A DNA stretch of 64,000 nucleotides from Pedobacter faecalis (GCF_030182585.1 NZ_JARXOW010000001.1:1116001-1180000), one strand, 5' to 3'. Counted from the stretch's first letter, positions 27,187 through 37,266 are shown. Notes: generated by a model not told the origin, from the sequence alone. Numbers and translations: made by a program.

Positions 27187-28956
27187 ATGAGAGAATTTTT
27201 TAAGTACGTTTTTGCAACCATCGTTGGCGTGGCCATTTCAGGCGCAATACTATTTGCCATTGCTTTGGGTCTTTTTATCGGTCTGGTATCTACGCTGGAC
27301 GATGAGAGTGTATCGGTGGTCGACAACAATACGGTTTTGTATTTAAATCTCGATCAACAGATTCTGGAGCGTACGCCGAGTGATGCTTTTGCCAATCTCC
27401 CGATTATTGGTACCGACGGCGAAAAACGCATAGGTTTCTACGATATTGTTAAAGCCTTAAAAAAGGCGAAGGATGATGACCGGATTGAATGTGTTTACGT
27501 TAGCGCAAGTATGCCCCAGGCGGGCTTCGCGACGCTGAAGGAGATTCGCGATGCGCTGGCTGATTTTAGGAAGAGCGGTAAAAAAGTAATTGCGTACAGC
27601 GAAGTTTACACCCAAAATGCCTTTTATGTAGCCTCGGTGGCCGATAAAGTATACCTTAATCCGCAAGGTGCACTGGAGCTGAAGGGGTTTAGCAGTAAGA
27701 TCATGTTTTTTAAAGGTGCACTGGATAAGCTTGGTATCGAGGCGCAGATTGTTCGTGTGGGCAGCTATAAAAGCGCTGTAGAGCCCTTCATGGCCGAAGG
27801 CATGAGCGACAAAAACCGCGAACAGGTATCCGCTTATCTTAATGGCCTTTATAATACCTTCCTCCAGGGGATCGGGTCTGCAAGAAAAATAGCAGTAGCC
27901 GATCTGCATGATATGGCCGACAACTATAAGATTCAGCAGCCTTCCGATGCGCTGAGCGCTAAACTGGTAGACGGGCTGAAATATAAGGACGAAGTGCTTG
28001 ATGAATTAAGAACGCTTAGCGGTAAAGAAAAAGATAAGGATTTAAACACCATTACCATAAATGAGTATGCCAAAAACGCAAAAGCGGAGACTGGGGCTGG
28101 TAAAAAACGGGTAGCAGTAATTTACGCAAACGGAGATATCATGGGCGGCGAGGGGTCTAATGAGGAGATCGGATCTGAGCGGCTTTCCAGGGCAATCAGA
28201 AAAGCGCGAACGGATTCTATGGTTCATGCCATCGTTTTGAGAGTTAATTCCCCCGGTGGAAGTGCCCTGGCATCCGACGTGATCTGGCGCGAAGTCCTGC
28301 TTGCCAGGAAAGTGAAGCCTGTGATCGCTTCTTTTGGTGACGTTGCAGCTTCGGGCGGATACTATATTGCCTGTGCTGCAGATTCTATTTTTGTGCAGCC
28401 GAACACCATAACAGGTTCCATCGGCGTCTTCGGCGTTATCCCTAACCTTCAAAATCTGCTTAACAACAAGCTGGGCATCACTTTCGACGGGGTTAAAACC
28501 GGTAAATATGCAGATATTATGAGCATGGAAAGGCCGATGACATCGGGTGAGCGTCTTATTGTGCAAAACGATGTGAACCGGGTTTACGACAGTTTCCTGA
28601 GCAGGGTTGCAGAGGGACGTAAAAAGAGCAAATCTTATGTAGACAGCATTGCCGGCGGACGTGTGTGGGTGGGTACCGACGCCGTAAAGATTGGTCTGGC
28701 CGACCGCACAGGAAGTTTTAATGAGGCAATTGCTGCAGCTGCTAAGAAGGCTAACCTCAAGGAATACCGGGTTGTGGAATATCCTGAAATGCTTAGTCCG
28801 ATCAAATCACTGATGGATGGCGGCACAGATAAGGTTAAGGCCTATTTTGCGGAACGCGAACTGGGTGAACATTATTCTGTGTACCAGAAGGTTAAATCGG
28901 CCCTGTCGAGAACCGGCGTCCAAACGCGCTTGCCATTTAATATTTTCATTCAATAA
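27187..28956 (+). CDS. sppA: Signal peptide peptidase SppA, 67K type
   Basis: A 589-residue membrane-anchored serine protease that degrades cleaved signal peptides. An N-terminal membrane helix (~10-38) is followed by two tandem SppA/ClpP-like domains. The general-base Lys lies in the first domain (VGSYKSAVEPF, ~200), and the nucleophile Ser in the second (GDVAASGGYYIACAAD, ~395). This is the usual layout for the long form. It is followed after 16 bp by a PolX-like gene. Confidence 0.92.
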   Translation: MREFFKYVFATIVGVAISGAILFAIALGLFIGLVSTLDDESVSVVDNNTVLYLNLDQQILERTPSDAFANLPIIGTDGEKRIGFYDIVKALKKAKDDDRIECVYVSASMPQAGFATLKEIRDALADFRKSGKKVIAYSEVYTQNAFYVASVADKVYLNPQGALELKGFSSKIMFFKGALDKLGIEAQIVRVGSYKSAVEPFMAEGMSDKNREQVSAYLNGLYNTFLQGIGSARKIAVADLHDMADNYKIQQPSDALSAKLVDGLKYKDEVLDELRTLSGKEKDKDLNTITINEYAKNAKAETGAGKKRVAVIYANGDIMGGEGSNEEIGSERLSRAIRKARTDSMVHAIVLRVNSPGGSALASDVIWREVLLARKVKPVIASFGDVAASGGYYIACAADSIFVQPNTITGSIGVFGVIPNLQNLLNNKLGITFDGVKTGKYADIMSMERPMTSGERLIVQNDVNRVYDSFLSRVAEGRKKSKSYVDSIAGGRVWVGTDAVKIGLADRTGSFNEAIAAAAKKANLKEYRVVEYPEMLSPIKSLMDGGTDKVKAYFAERELGEHYSVYQKVKSALSRTGVQTRLPFNIFIQ

Positions 28957-28972
28957 TTTTTTCGTTTCCTGT

Positions 28973-30652
28973 ATGGAGAATAAGGCCATCGCCCGGACGC
29001 TCAAACTGCTTGCGCAGCTTATGGAGCTGCACGGCGAAAACTCATTTAAGGTAAAGACCGTGGCTAATGCCGCGTTCAAAGTCGACAAGCTCCCTTATGC
29101 GCTAAAGGATAAAAACCTGGATGAACTTGCCCAGGTAGACGGCTTGGGCAAGAGCACCTCGGGTAAAATATGGGAACTTCTGCAAAGCGGAAAGATCACC
29201 GATCTGGAGCAACTGCTGACGGATACCCCGGAGGGCGTAGTGGAAATGCTGTCGGTAAAAGGGATCGGGCCTAAAAAGGTACTCATCATCTGGAAGACGC
29301 TCGGCATTGAAAATATCGGGGAACTGTATTATGCCTGCAATGAAAACCGGCTGATAGAAGCCAAAGGCTTCGGTTTAAAAACCCAGGAAGAGATCAAGAA
29401 GGTCCTTGAGTTCCAGATGGCTTCGCATGGAAAATTCATTTATGCTCAGGCTGAACCGCTTGCCGCCAAGCTTTATGAAGATCTGGCTGTATGGCTCAAC
29501 GGCATCAGTGGGGAGCCTCTGTTGGGTCTGGCTGGCGCTTTCAGGCGCTGTGCGGAGGTTATTGAGGAACTCGAACTGGTGATCGGCGTAAACGACCCGG
29601 CCGAACTGATAGCCAGGATGGATGAATTTGCGCCGCTGACGCTTGAGCTTGAACCGGACGGAACAATTACCGGGAAAACGCCTTTTGGCCTCAACGTCAT
29701 ACTTCACATTGTACCACGCAAGGAGTTCTACCTGGAATGGTTCCGGCATACAGGTAATGCGGCGCATGTTGAGGAGATTCTGGCTTTGGCTGGTTCCGGA
29801 CCGTTTGATAGTGAGGAAGCTGTTTACCGAAGTGCAGGCCTGCCTTTTATAGAACCGGAGCTTCGCGAGGGCTTAGACGAACTTGACCTGGCCAGATCGG
29901 GCGACATGCGATCTTTGATTACGCTGCCGGAATTAAAGGGATGCCTGCACAATCATTCCACCTGGAGCGACGGCGTAAATACGCTTGAGGAAATGGCGCT
30001 GTACTCTCGCGATCATTTGCAACTCGAATATTTCGGTATCTGCGATCATTCCAGATCGGCCGTATACGCCAATGGACTCAATGAACTGCGTATTGATGCG
30101 CAGCACAGGGAAATTGATGCACTAAATGCTCAACTGGCGCCCTTCAGGATTTTCAAAGGAATCGAAAGCGATATATTGTCTGACGGTTCGCTCGACTATT
30201 CTGAAGATGTTCTTAAACGGTTCGACTTTGTAGTGGCCTCTGTGCACAGTAACCTGCGTATGGATAGCGACAAAGCCACTGCACGTTTGGTGAAGGCGGT
30301 AGAGAACCCTTATACGACTATACTGGGGCATCCTACCGGGCGATTGCTCCTTAGCCGAAAGGGTTATGACATCGACTACCGTAAGGTCATAGACGCCTGT
30401 GCGGCCAATGGCGTCGCCATAGAGATTAATTCCAATCCGCTGCGACTGGATCTGGACTGGCGGTGGCATCGCTATGCATTGCAGAAAGGGGTCATGCTTT
30501 CCATCAATCCAGATGCTCACCGTGCCGAAAAACTGAACGATATGCGCTATGGCGTATTGGTGGCCCGCAAAGGCGGCCTGCATGCCGGAGCGTGTCTTAA
30601 CGCCTTATCGCGCGAGGAAATATCGCAATACTTCAATAATAAAAATTCCTAA
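28973..30652 (+). CDS. PolX-like protein with PHP domain and altered polymerase site
   Basis: A 559-residue protein. Two helix-hairpin-helix segments (VDGLGKSTSGKI, ~55, and VKGIGPKKVLII, ~97) are followed by a polymerase-X region and a C-terminal PHP phosphoesterase domain from about 320. PHP metal ligands look complete: HNHSTWSDG, ICDHS, KGIESDIL, ASVHS, ILGHPTG, NPDAH. In the polymerase palm the expected GS..RR...DxD reads AGAFRR...ELE, and the third Asp site reads VILH. All three catalytic carboxylate positions are changed. It may be a DNA-binding 3'-5' nuclease or phosphatase without polymerase activity. ATG 28973 is chosen because earlier in-frame codons lie inside sppA. Confidence 0.85.
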   Translation: MENKAIARTLKLLAQLMELHGENSFKVKTVANAAFKVDKLPYALKDKNLDELAQVDGLGKSTSGKIWELLQSGKITDLEQLLTDTPEGVVEMLSVKGIGPKKVLIIWKTLGIENIGELYYACNENRLIEAKGFGLKTQEEIKKVLEFQMASHGKFIYAQAEPLAAKLYEDLAVWLNGISGEPLLGLAGAFRRCAEVIEELELVIGVNDPAELIARMDEFAPLTLELEPDGTITGKTPFGLNVILHIVPRKEFYLEWFRHTGNAAHVEEILALAGSGPFDSEEAVYRSAGLPFIEPELREGLDELDLARSGDMRSLITLPELKGCLHNHSTWSDGVNTLEEMALYSRDHLQLEYFGICDHSRSAVYANGLNELRIDAQHREIDALNAQLAPFRIFKGIESDILSDGSLDYSEDVLKRFDFVVASVHSNLRMDSDKATARLVKAVENPYTTILGHPTGRLLLSRKGYDIDYRKVIDACAANGVAIEINSNPLRLDLDWRWHRYALQKGVMLSINPDAHRAEKLNDMRYGVLVARKGGLHAGACLNALSREEISQYFNNKNS

Positions 30653-30668
30653 TGCTTACCTTTACCGG

Positions 30669-31271
30669 ATGATTAGTGAGCTTTGCAATAAAATCTTTCA
30701 GGAGGTGATCGATGAGTATCACGTGTACGACCATATCGATAAGCCGATTGAAAATCCTTATCGGGTGGGTACATTGGAGCACTTGTTGTATCTGAAGTGC
30801 TGGATAGACACCGCGCAGTGGCATATGGAAGATGTAGTGCGCAACCCGGAAATTGATCCTGTAGAGGGGCTGCAGTGGAAACGCCGGATCGATGCCTCTA
30901 ATCAGCAGCGGACGGATGTGGTTGAGTATATCGACAGCTATTTTCTGGAGGAATATAAAAGCGTGATACCAAAGCCAGACGCGAAGATCAATTCTGAGAG
31001 TCCCGCCTGGGTGGTAGACCGCCTCTCTATTCTGGCGCTGAAAGTCTATCACATGGAGGAGGAAACCCTCCGGACTGGTGTATCTGATGAACATATCGCA
31101 AGTTGCAAAGAGAAACTTGACATATTGCTGCTGCAGCGTGCCGACTTGTCGCTTAGTCTGGATGAGCTTCTTAGCGACATCGCTAACGGCGATAAGTACA
31201 TGAAGGTATACCGGCAGATGAAAATGTATAACGACCCTAACTTAAATCCGGTGCTGTATAAAGCCAGGTAA
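30669..31271 (+). CDS. DUF4254 family protein
   Basis: A 200-residue soluble, highly helical protein of the DUF4254 family, starting MISELCNKIFQEVIDEYH. Function is unknown, but the family regularly neighbours lipopolysaccharide glycosyltransferase genes, as here: the GT9 gene starts 2 bp after its stop. The start at ATG 30669 is 16 bp after the PolX-like stop; a longer frame overlaps that gene. Confidence 0.82.
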   Translation: MISELCNKIFQEVIDEYHVYDHIDKPIENPYRVGTLEHLLYLKCWIDTAQWHMEDVVRNPEIDPVEGLQWKRRIDASNQQRTDVVEYIDSYFLEEYKSVIPKPDAKINSESPAWVVDRLSILALKVYHMEEETLRTGVSDEHIASCKEKLDILLLQRADLSLSLDELLSDIANGDKYMKVYRQMKMYNDPNLNPVLYKAR

Positions 31272-31273
31272 GC

Positions 31274-32278
31274 ATGGCCCGGAATCCAAAAATACTGGTT
31301 ATCAGGCTTTCTGCGATGGGTGATGCTGCGATGGTAGCCCCGGTGCTCAAAGACTTTAAGGATAACTACCCTGGGGCTGAACTGGTCATGCTGAGCCGCT
31401 CCCTGCACAAGCCATTTTTCAGTTCAATTGAGGGGCTTACGTTTCATGACTTCCATGCCAAGGACCGGCACAAAGGGCTGTTGGGCATTTTCAGGCTATT
31501 CCTCGAGTTAAGGATGTACCGGGTGACTGCTGTAGCCGACCTGCATCAGAACATCAGAAGTACCTTACTAAGGATTTTATTTGCGCTCACGGGTGTAAAA
31601 GTCGCCGTGGTCGACAAAGGAAGAGCGGAAAAGAAACGTCTGACCAGAAAACGTCATAAAATACTGGCACCCTTAAAACCTACCGTAAACAGATACGCTG
31701 AGGTATTTGCGAAGCTGGGCTTCGCCTTTCAATTAAAGAACATACCAGTGCCTCGCAAGCGGGCTGCAGCGGCAGCCAAACGCATCGGCATTAGCCCCTT
31801 TGCTCAGCATCTTCAGAAAATTTATCCCCTGGATAAAATGTATCATGTCGTTTGCGCGCTTGCAGACATGGATCATGAAATCTTCGTTTTCGGGGGCACG
31901 CCGGAGGAAGCGGAAATCGCCGGCGACTGGTCAGGGCAACACCCGAACATCTCTTCAATGGTGAGAAAGATAACGCTGGAAGAGGAATTGGAGTTCATGA
32001 AGACCCTTGATCTTATGGTCAGCATGGACTCCTCAGGAATGCACCTGGCTTCACTGGCGGGTGTTCCCGTGGTATCTGTATGGGGCGCCACACATCCCTA
32101 TGCGGGTTTTTTGGGGTACGGACAATCAATGGATGATGCCGTGCAGCTAGACCTGTATTGCCGTCCATGTTCGGTCTACGGCAACAAGCCCTGCTACCGC
32201 GGCGATTTGGCCTGCATGAACAATCTGCCTGAAAATGTTGTTATTGATAAAATAGTCAATAAATTAAAGCATGTCTAA
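31274..32278 (+). CDS. Glycosyltransferase family 9 (heptosyltransferase-like)
   Basis: A 334-residue GT-B enzyme of the ADP-heptosyltransferase family, which adds core sugars to lipid A on the cytoplasmic face. It begins KILVIRLSAMGDAAMVAPVL, the family start, and has the donor-site pattern MVSMDSSGMHLASLAGVPVV. A basic segment (GRAEKKRLTRKRHK) is typical for membrane contact. It overlaps the following SixA-like gene by 8 bp and follows DUF4254. Confidence 0.9.
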   Translation: MARNPKILVIRLSAMGDAAMVAPVLKDFKDNYPGAELVMLSRSLHKPFFSSIEGLTFHDFHAKDRHKGLLGIFRLFLELRMYRVTAVADLHQNIRSTLLRILFALTGVKVAVVDKGRAEKKRLTRKRHKILAPLKPTVNRYAEVFAKLGFAFQLKNIPVPRKRAAAAAKRIGISPFAQHLQKIYPLDKMYHVVCALADMDHEIFVFGGTPEEAEIAGDWSGQHPNISSMVRKITLEEELEFMKTLDLMVSMDSSGMHLASLAGVPVVSVWGATHPYAGFLGYGQSMDDAVQLDLYCRPCSVYGNKPCYRGDLACMNNLPENVVIDKIVNKLKHV

Positions 32279-32771
32279 AAACCTGTTATTGGTCAGGCAC
32301 GGGAAGTCTGACTGGGGAAATGAATTTCTTTCGGACTTCGACCGGCCGTTAAACCCGCGTGGCCACGATAACGCGCCCATGATGGCAAGGCGTTTATTAT
32401 CCAAGGGCTATATCCCGGACCTGATCGTAAGCAGTCCGGCGCTGAGAGCACTAAGTACAGCTAAGCATTTTGCACAGGTTTGGGAGATTCCATTCAGCAG
32501 CATTTTATTGAAGGAGGATATCTATGAAGCCAGCGTTCCGGCGCTCCTCAACGTCGTGAATGAGTTGGGAGAAGATTTCAGCAAGGTAGCGCTGTTCGGT
32601 CATAACCCCGGGCTCACCGATTTCGTGAACTACCTGACGGATGCAAACCTTTACAGCCTGCCTACCTGTGGCGTTGCGCAGATCAGCTTCCCGGCCGAGC
32701 AATGGGCGGAGATCAGCCGAAATAGCGGAAGCTTGGTGTTCGCAGATTATCCGAAGAATGAACTTGCCTAG
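32271..32771 (+). CDS. SixA-like histidine phosphatase
   Basis: A 166-residue histidine-phosphatase superfamily protein. The catalytic RHGKSDW lies near residue 9, and the second histidine in FGHNPGLTDF. SixA members dephosphorylate Hpt domains, and an Hpt gene lies 6 kb away, but no link is shown. It is the last gene of the rightward run; its stop abuts the amn stop with no gap. Confidence 0.88.
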   Translation: MSKNLLLVRHGKSDWGNEFLSDFDRPLNPRGHDNAPMMARRLLSKGYIPDLIVSSPALRALSTAKHFAQVWEIPFSSILLKEDIYEASVPALLNVVNELGEDFSKVALFGHNPGLTDFVNYLTDANLYSLPTCGVAQISFPAEQWAEISRNSGSLVFADYPKNELA

Positions 32772-33641
32772 TTAAAACTGTAAATGCTTAACGGTTAATC
32801 CGTTGTTAATTAGTTGCTTTATCGAATCTATCCCGATCTTCAAATGTGTCTCCACATACTTAGTCGTGATAGTGCTATCGCTCTCAGTGGTTTTAACACC
32901 CTCCGGTATCATGGGCTGATCGGAAACCAGCAACAGCGCCCCCGTGGGTATCTTGTTGGCAAATCCAGCGGTGAAGATTGTGGCTGTTTCCATATCCACA
33001 GCCATGGCCCGAAGCGTTTTCAGATATTTTTTGAACGCTTTATCATGCTCCCATACACGTCGGTTGGTGGTATAACAGGTTCCGGTCCAGTAATCTCTTG
33101 AGTGTTCACGGATGGTCGTCGATATCGCTTTCTGCAAAGCAAACGCAGGCAGTGCCGGTACCTCGGCAGGTAAATAATCATTGGATGTTCCCTCACCTCT
33201 TATTGCCGCGATCGGCAAGATCAGGTCGCCAAGCTGATTCTTCTTCTTCAACCCGCCGCATTTACCTAAAAACAATACCGCCTTTGGCGCTATTGCACTG
33301 AGCAAATCCATCATGGTAGCCGCAAGCGGGCTTCCCATCCCGAAGTTTATAATCGTAATGCCGTTGGCGGTGACGCTTTGCATCGGCTTATCCAGGCCCA
33401 TAATAGGAGCATCGTCGTGCCACTCGGAAAATAGCTGCACGTACCGACTGAAGTTTGTAAGCAATATATAATTGCCAAACTGGTCCAGCGGTCTTCCGGT
33501 GTATCTCGGAAGCCAGTTCTTCACAATATCTTCCTTGGTTTTCAGTCCTTTCCTAACGGGAGATTCTACCTCGCGGACTTCCTTTACCTTCTTCTCTTTC
33601 TTCCCCTCACCCTCTTTCTTGATATCCAGTTCTTCATTCAT
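32772..33641 (-). CDS. amn: AMP nucleosidase
   Basis: A 289-residue nucleoside-phosphorylase-fold enzyme that cleaves AMP to adenine and ribose 5-phosphate. Motifs: INFGMGSPLAATMMDLL, VLFLGKCGGLK, and the late AVDMETATIF and LVSDQP. A ~35-residue N-terminal extension is rich in Lys and Glu. The length fits the short Bacteroidota branch and not the long E. coli form (484 aa). It lies downstream of clpX but behind a strong terminator, so it should have its own promoter or depend on read-through. Confidence 0.9.
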   Translation of the reverse strand: MNEELDIKKEGEGKKEKKVKEVREVESPVRKGLKTKEDIVKNWLPRYTGRPLDQFGNYILLTNFSRYVQLFSEWHDDAPIMGLDKPMQSVTANGITIINFGMGSPLAATMMDLLSAIAPKAVLFLGKCGGLKKKNQLGDLILPIAAIRGEGTSNDYLPAEVPALPAFALQKAISTTIREHSRDYWTGTCYTTNRRVWEHDKAFKKYLKTLRAMAVDMETATIFTAGFANKIPTGALLLVSDQPMIPEGVKTTESDSTITTKYVETHLKIGIDSIKQLINNGLTVKHLQF

Positions 33642-33661
33642 AGCTGTTCAATTCATAGCGT

Positions 33662-33690
33662 AAAAAAAATCCCCGGTGTTTCCGGGGATT
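33662..33690 (-). terminator. Terminator after clpX
   Basis: Perfect 9-bp stem AATCCCCGG (33668-33676) and CCGGGGATT (33682-33690) with loop TGTTT. On the minus strand a run of eight T follows. It lies 5 bp beyond the clpX stop and upstream of amn. Confidence 0.92.
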
Positions 33691-33694
33691 GTCA

Positions 33695-34933
33695 TCAGGC
33701 AGCCTTCAATTTTTTGAAGTCAGCCTTCTCAAATTTTTCTACGGCGTAGTCCAGCGTAACAACCAGCTCGCTGACATGCTTTTCTGACGGAATTTCAAAC
33801 ATAGCGTCGAGCATGATGGCCTCGCATATCGACCTCAGCCCCCTGGCGCCGAGGTTATATTCCATCGCCTTATCCACAATGAAATCCAGAACCTCGTCCT
33901 CAAAAATCAGTTTCACGTTTTCAATGGCAAACAACTTTTCGTATTGCTTCACCAGTGAATTTTTAGGCTCTGTTAAGATGTTTCTCAGTGCCGCTTTATC
34001 CAAAGGATTCAAGTGAGTAAGCACAGGGATACGGCCAATAAGCTCCGGGATCAGTCCGAACGACTTCAGGTCTTGGGGCGTGATATACTTATACAAGTTA
34101 TTCAAATCCAGTTCCTCTTCATCGCGGCGTACCTTATACCCTACGGCCTGTGTACGCAAACGGTTAGCTATCTTACGCTCAATGCCGTCAAACGCCCCCC
34201 CGCATATAAAAAGAATATTGTTGGTATTCACTGGGATCATCTTTTGGTCGGGATGCTTACGCCCGCCCTGCGGCGGCACATTAACAATTGTACCTTCAAG
34301 TATTTTAAGCAGGGCCTGCTGAACGCCCTCGCCAGATACATCCCTGGTAATTGAAGGATTATCGCTTTTACGGGCCACCTTATCTACCTCATCAATATAC
34401 ACGATACCGCGCTCGGCTGAAGTCACGTCATAATCAGCCGCCTGCAACAGCCTCGTCAGAATGCTCTCTACATCCTCGCCAACATATCCGGCCTCGGTAA
34501 GTACCGTTGCATCACAGATACAGAACGGAACATGCAGTATTTTGGCAATCGTTTTGGCCAAAAGCGTCTTACCGGTACCTGTTTCGCCAACCAGCATGAT
34601 GTTCGACTTCTCAATCTCTACTTCATCTCCCTCATCTTTCTGGCTCAGTCGTTTATAGTGATTATACACCGCGACAGCCAATACCTTCTTCGCGTCGCTC
34701 TGACCAATAACATACTGATCCATATGCTCCTTGATTTCCTGCGGTTTCAGCAGCGTAATCGAAGAATCAAGCGGTTTGGTTTTCTTGCTTCCCATCTCCT
34801 GAACCAGGAGTTGGTTTGCCTGGGTTACACACTTGTCGCATATAAACGCATCGAGGCCTTCAATAAGCATTAAAGTATCTTGCTTACCTGATCCGCAAAA
34901 CGAGCAACGGGATTCTTTGTTTTGTCTAGCCAT
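33695..34933 (-). CDS. clpX: ATP-dependent Clp protease ATPase subunit ClpX
   Basis: A 412-residue AAA+ unfoldase that feeds substrates to ClpP. The N-terminal zinc-binding domain has CSFCG...CDKC. Walker A is [13 protein letters not shown], Walker B is IVYIDEVDK, and the pore loop is GYVG. The IGF-type ClpP-binding loop reads [11 protein letters not shown] in part, with an IG-containing segment less clear. It starts 5 bp after clpP and ends at a strong terminator. Confidence 0.96.
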   Translation of the reverse strand: MARQNKESRCSFCGSGKQDTLMLIEGLDAFICDKCVTQANQLLVQEMGSKKTKPLDSSITLLKPQEIKEHMDQYVIGQSDAKKVLAVAVYNHYKRLSQKDEGDEVEIEKSNIMLVGETGTGKTLLAKTIAKILHVPFCICDATVLTEAGYVGEDVESILTRLLQAADYDVTSAERGIVYIDEVDKVARKSDNPSITRDVSGEGVQQALLKILEGTIVNVPPQGGRKHPDQKMIPVNTNNILFICGGAFDGIERKIANRLRTQAVGYKVRRDEEELDLNNLYKYITPQDLKSFGLIPELIGRIPVLTHLNPLDKAALRNILTEPKNSLVKQYEKLFAIENVKLIFEDEVLDFIVDKAMEYNLGARGLRSICEAIMLDAMFEIPSEKHVSELVVTLDYAVEKFEKADFKKLKAA

Positions 34934-34938
34934 TCTAA

Positions 34939-35631
34939 TTAATCTTTCTTCGTACCGCCAAGCACTTCATCAATCATTCCAAAATCTTTCGCCTCTTCTG
35001 CTTTCATCCAGTAGTCGCGGTCCGATGCTTTCTCCACCCATTCATAAGTCTGACCTGAGTGCTTTGATATAATATCATACAATTCCTTTTTCAGTTTCAG
35101 CATTTCTCTCAGGTTGATCTCCATATCTGAAGCAACACCCTGCGCGCCACCGGAAGGCTGGTGGATCATTACCCTGGAATGCTGGAGTGCTGCACGCTTG
35201 CCCGCTGCTCCGGCTACCAGCAGAACGGCGCCCATAGAGGCTGCCATACCGGTACAAATCGTAGCCACATCAGGTGTAATGTACTGCATGGTATCATATA
35301 TACCTAAACCTGCATAAACAGATCCACCCGGAGAATTGATGTAGATTTGAATATCGCGGTTGTTGTCTACCGACTGAAGAAATAGCAACTGCGCCTGGAT
35401 AATATTAGCATTCTGATCGTAAATGGCATCTCCAAGGAATATAATGCGATCCATCATCAAACGTGAAAACACGTCCATCTGAGCCACATTAAGCTGGCGC
35501 TCCTCAATAATATAAGGCGTCATACTCTTTGGGCTATTATTTGTAGCCCCGATAAAGCGGTCCACGTTCAACCCGTTTATGCGATGATGTTTAACTGCGT
35601 ATTTTCTGAATTCGTCTTTATCAATTTTCAT
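34939..35631 (-). CDS. clpP: ATP-dependent Clp protease proteolytic subunit ClpP
   Basis: A 230-residue serine peptidase that forms the tetradecameric barrel for ClpX. The catalytic Ser lies in GMAASMGAVLL and the His in RVMIHQPSGG; the Asp lies in the C-terminal third (SDRDYWM). Slightly longer than E. coli ClpP because of the N-terminal ~35 residues. First gene of clpP-clpX, downstream of tig but separated by a terminator. Confidence 0.96.
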   Translation of the reverse strand: MKIDKDEFRKYAVKHHRINGLNVDRFIGATNNSPKSMTPYIIEERQLNVAQMDVFSRLMMDRIIFLGDAIYDQNANIIQAQLLFLQSVDNNRDIQIYINSPGGSVYAGLGIYDTMQYITPDVATICTGMAASMGAVLLVAGAAGKRAALQHSRVMIHQPSGGAQGVASDMEINLREMLKLKKELYDIISKHSGQTYEWVEKASDRDYWMKAEEAKDFGMIDEVLGGTKKD

Positions 35632-35761
35632 AATTAACTATTTTATCAATTTTTAACCCCTGTTACTATAAGATTGTTTGCCCTATGCACCACCAAAGTA
35701 ATCAAAACTAAATTGGTAATTTATTGTGGTATTGTAAAATTTAACTGATCCAACACAAACA

Positions 35762-35784
35762 AAGGCGGCCTGTTAAGCCGCCTT
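35762..35784 (-). terminator. Terminator after tig
   Basis: Perfect 8-bp stem AAGGCGGC (35762-35769) and GCCGCCTT (35777-35784) with a 7-nt loop; on the minus strand followed by TTGTTTG. It separates tig from clpP. Confidence 0.85.
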
Positions 35785-35828
35785 CTCCTGTTATTATTTT
35801 ATATCACCTGCTTGCACAGGGACAAATG

Positions 35829-37175
35829 CTACTTTAATTCGGTGAACTTATTGTAAGTGATTTCTTCCTCATTAAGGGTAGCTACCGATTTGATGTATTC
35901 AAACACCTTGAGTGCTTTCACTTCATCGAAAATACGGTTTGCATTGTCTTTTTCTTTCAGGAAGTTGGCGGTGTACTGAGCCAATTGGTCTTCCGGCAAT
36001 GGTGAAGGACTGTACATTCTGAACTGTGCATCAAGACGCTGTTTTGCGAGTGCAAATACGTCTTCATATTTAATCTCGATTTCGTTGTCCTTAATGATCT
36101 TGTTCTCGATCAGCGTCCACTTCAGGTTTTTAGCAAAGTCGTTATAACCTTCTTCCAGCTCCTCGTCGGTCAGCTTCTCATTCGTTGCCTTAAGCCATTT
36201 CCTTAAAAATGCATCAGGAAGTTCGATATTCACGCTCTCCATCAACTGGTTGTACATATCGTTCTGCAGTTTCCGGTCGGCATCCTGAGCAAACATGCTT
36301 TCAATCTCTTCAGTGATCTTAGCAGTAAATCCGGCCTCGTCGGTCACTGTACCTTCACCAAACAATTTATCAAAGAACTCCTGGTTCAGATCAGCTTCTT
36401 CAAGACGGTTCACATTTTTGACCGTCACGCGGAAATTAGACTTCACCTCTTTTGCATCTTCTTCCGAAATGTTCAGAAGCTTAGCAATGATAACCTCATC
36501 ATTATTAAAAGCCTTTTGAACATCCAGCTCAACAACATCATCCTTTTTGAGACCTACAAGTGACTTCAGGATTTTCTTGTCAGTCACCTGGTCCAAACGG
36601 ATAGAACCTGTATGGTTAATTCCACCTTCAAAAACTGAACCATCGGGAGAAAGCTGCGTTAGCTCCGAATAAAGCACGTCACCCTCTGCCGAAATTTCCG
36701 GATTTGTCATTTTGCCATAGCTTCTGCGGATATTCTTGATCCTGGCATCCAGCGTTTCCTGATCGGCCTTAACATTATACTTTTTAAACTGATTCTTGGA
36801 ACTAACAGAGATATCTATCGAGGGAGCAAGGCCCAGCTCGTAATCAAATTCAAATTCATCTGTATAATCCCACTTAAACTCGCGCTCGTCATCCATTTTA
36901 GGAAGCGGCTGACCCAAAATCTCTACTTTATTATCTGTCAGGTGTTTATTGATGGTATCGCTTAACAGGGTATTGATCTCTTCTACAAGAATGCTCTTGC
37001 CGTACATCCTTTTAATATGCGAAGCAGGAACCATTCCCTTACGAAAACCTGGAAGGTTTGCCTTTTTAGCCTGCTCTTTGATCGCTTTGTCAACCTTCTC
37101 TGTGTAATCCTCAGGCGCAATCTTTATTTTAACAACTGCGTTCAGATCATCAATTTTTTCCTGTGTAATATTCAT
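35829..37175 (-). CDS. tig: Trigger factor
   Basis: A 448-residue ribosome-bound chaperone. The N-terminal ribosome-docking segment contains LPGFRKGMVPASHIKRMYG (signature GFRxG). A weakly conserved FKBP-like domain follows (~150-240), then a long helical C-terminal domain. The length is standard. It lies upstream of clpP-clpX on the same strand, a common arrangement, with its own terminator and a TAAGTTTG promoter box. Confidence 0.93.
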   Translation of the reverse strand: MNITQEKIDDLNAVVKIKIAPEDYTEKVDKAIKEQAKKANLPGFRKGMVPASHIKRMYGKSILVEEINTLLSDTINKHLTDNKVEILGQPLPKMDDEREFKWDYTDEFEFDYELGLAPSIDISVSSKNQFKKYNVKADQETLDARIKNIRRSYGKMTNPEISAEGDVLYSELTQLSPDGSVFEGGINHTGSIRLDQVTDKKILKSLVGLKKDDVVELDVQKAFNNDEVIIAKLLNISEEDAKEVKSNFRVTVKNVNRLEEADLNQEFFDKLFGEGTVTDEAGFTAKITEEIESMFAQDADRKLQNDMYNQLMESVNIELPDAFLRKWLKATNEKLTDEELEEGYNDFAKNLKWTLIENKIIKDNEIEIKYEDVFALAKQRLDAQFRMYSPSPLPEDQLAQYTANFLKEKDNANRIFDEVKALKVFEYIKSVATLNEEEITYNKFTELK

Positions 37176-37197
37176 TTTGAATCAATATTTGTTTTGT

Positions 37198-37205
37198 CAA
37201 ACTTA
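37198..37205 (-). promoter_or_regulatory. Probable -7 promoter element of tig
   Basis: TAAGTTTG on the minus strand, 22 bp upstream of the tig ATG, matches TAnnTTTG and is identical to the ftsK box. No TTTG lies at the expected 19-nt distance upstream. Confidence 0.45.
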
Positions 37206-37231
37206 GCTCCGTACTCATCCTGCATCTAAAC

Positions 37232-37259
37232 CAAAAGCAGCCCAAACGAGCTGCTTTTG
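37232..37259 (-). terminator. Terminator after tRNA-Leu(UAG)
   Basis: Perfect 10-bp stem CAAAAGCAGC (37232-37241) and GCTGCTTTTG (37250-37259) with an 8-nt loop. It lies 7 bp beyond the tRNA 3' end in the direction of transcription. It also lies upstream of the tig box. Confidence 0.75.
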
Positions 37260-37266
37260 ATCAATG

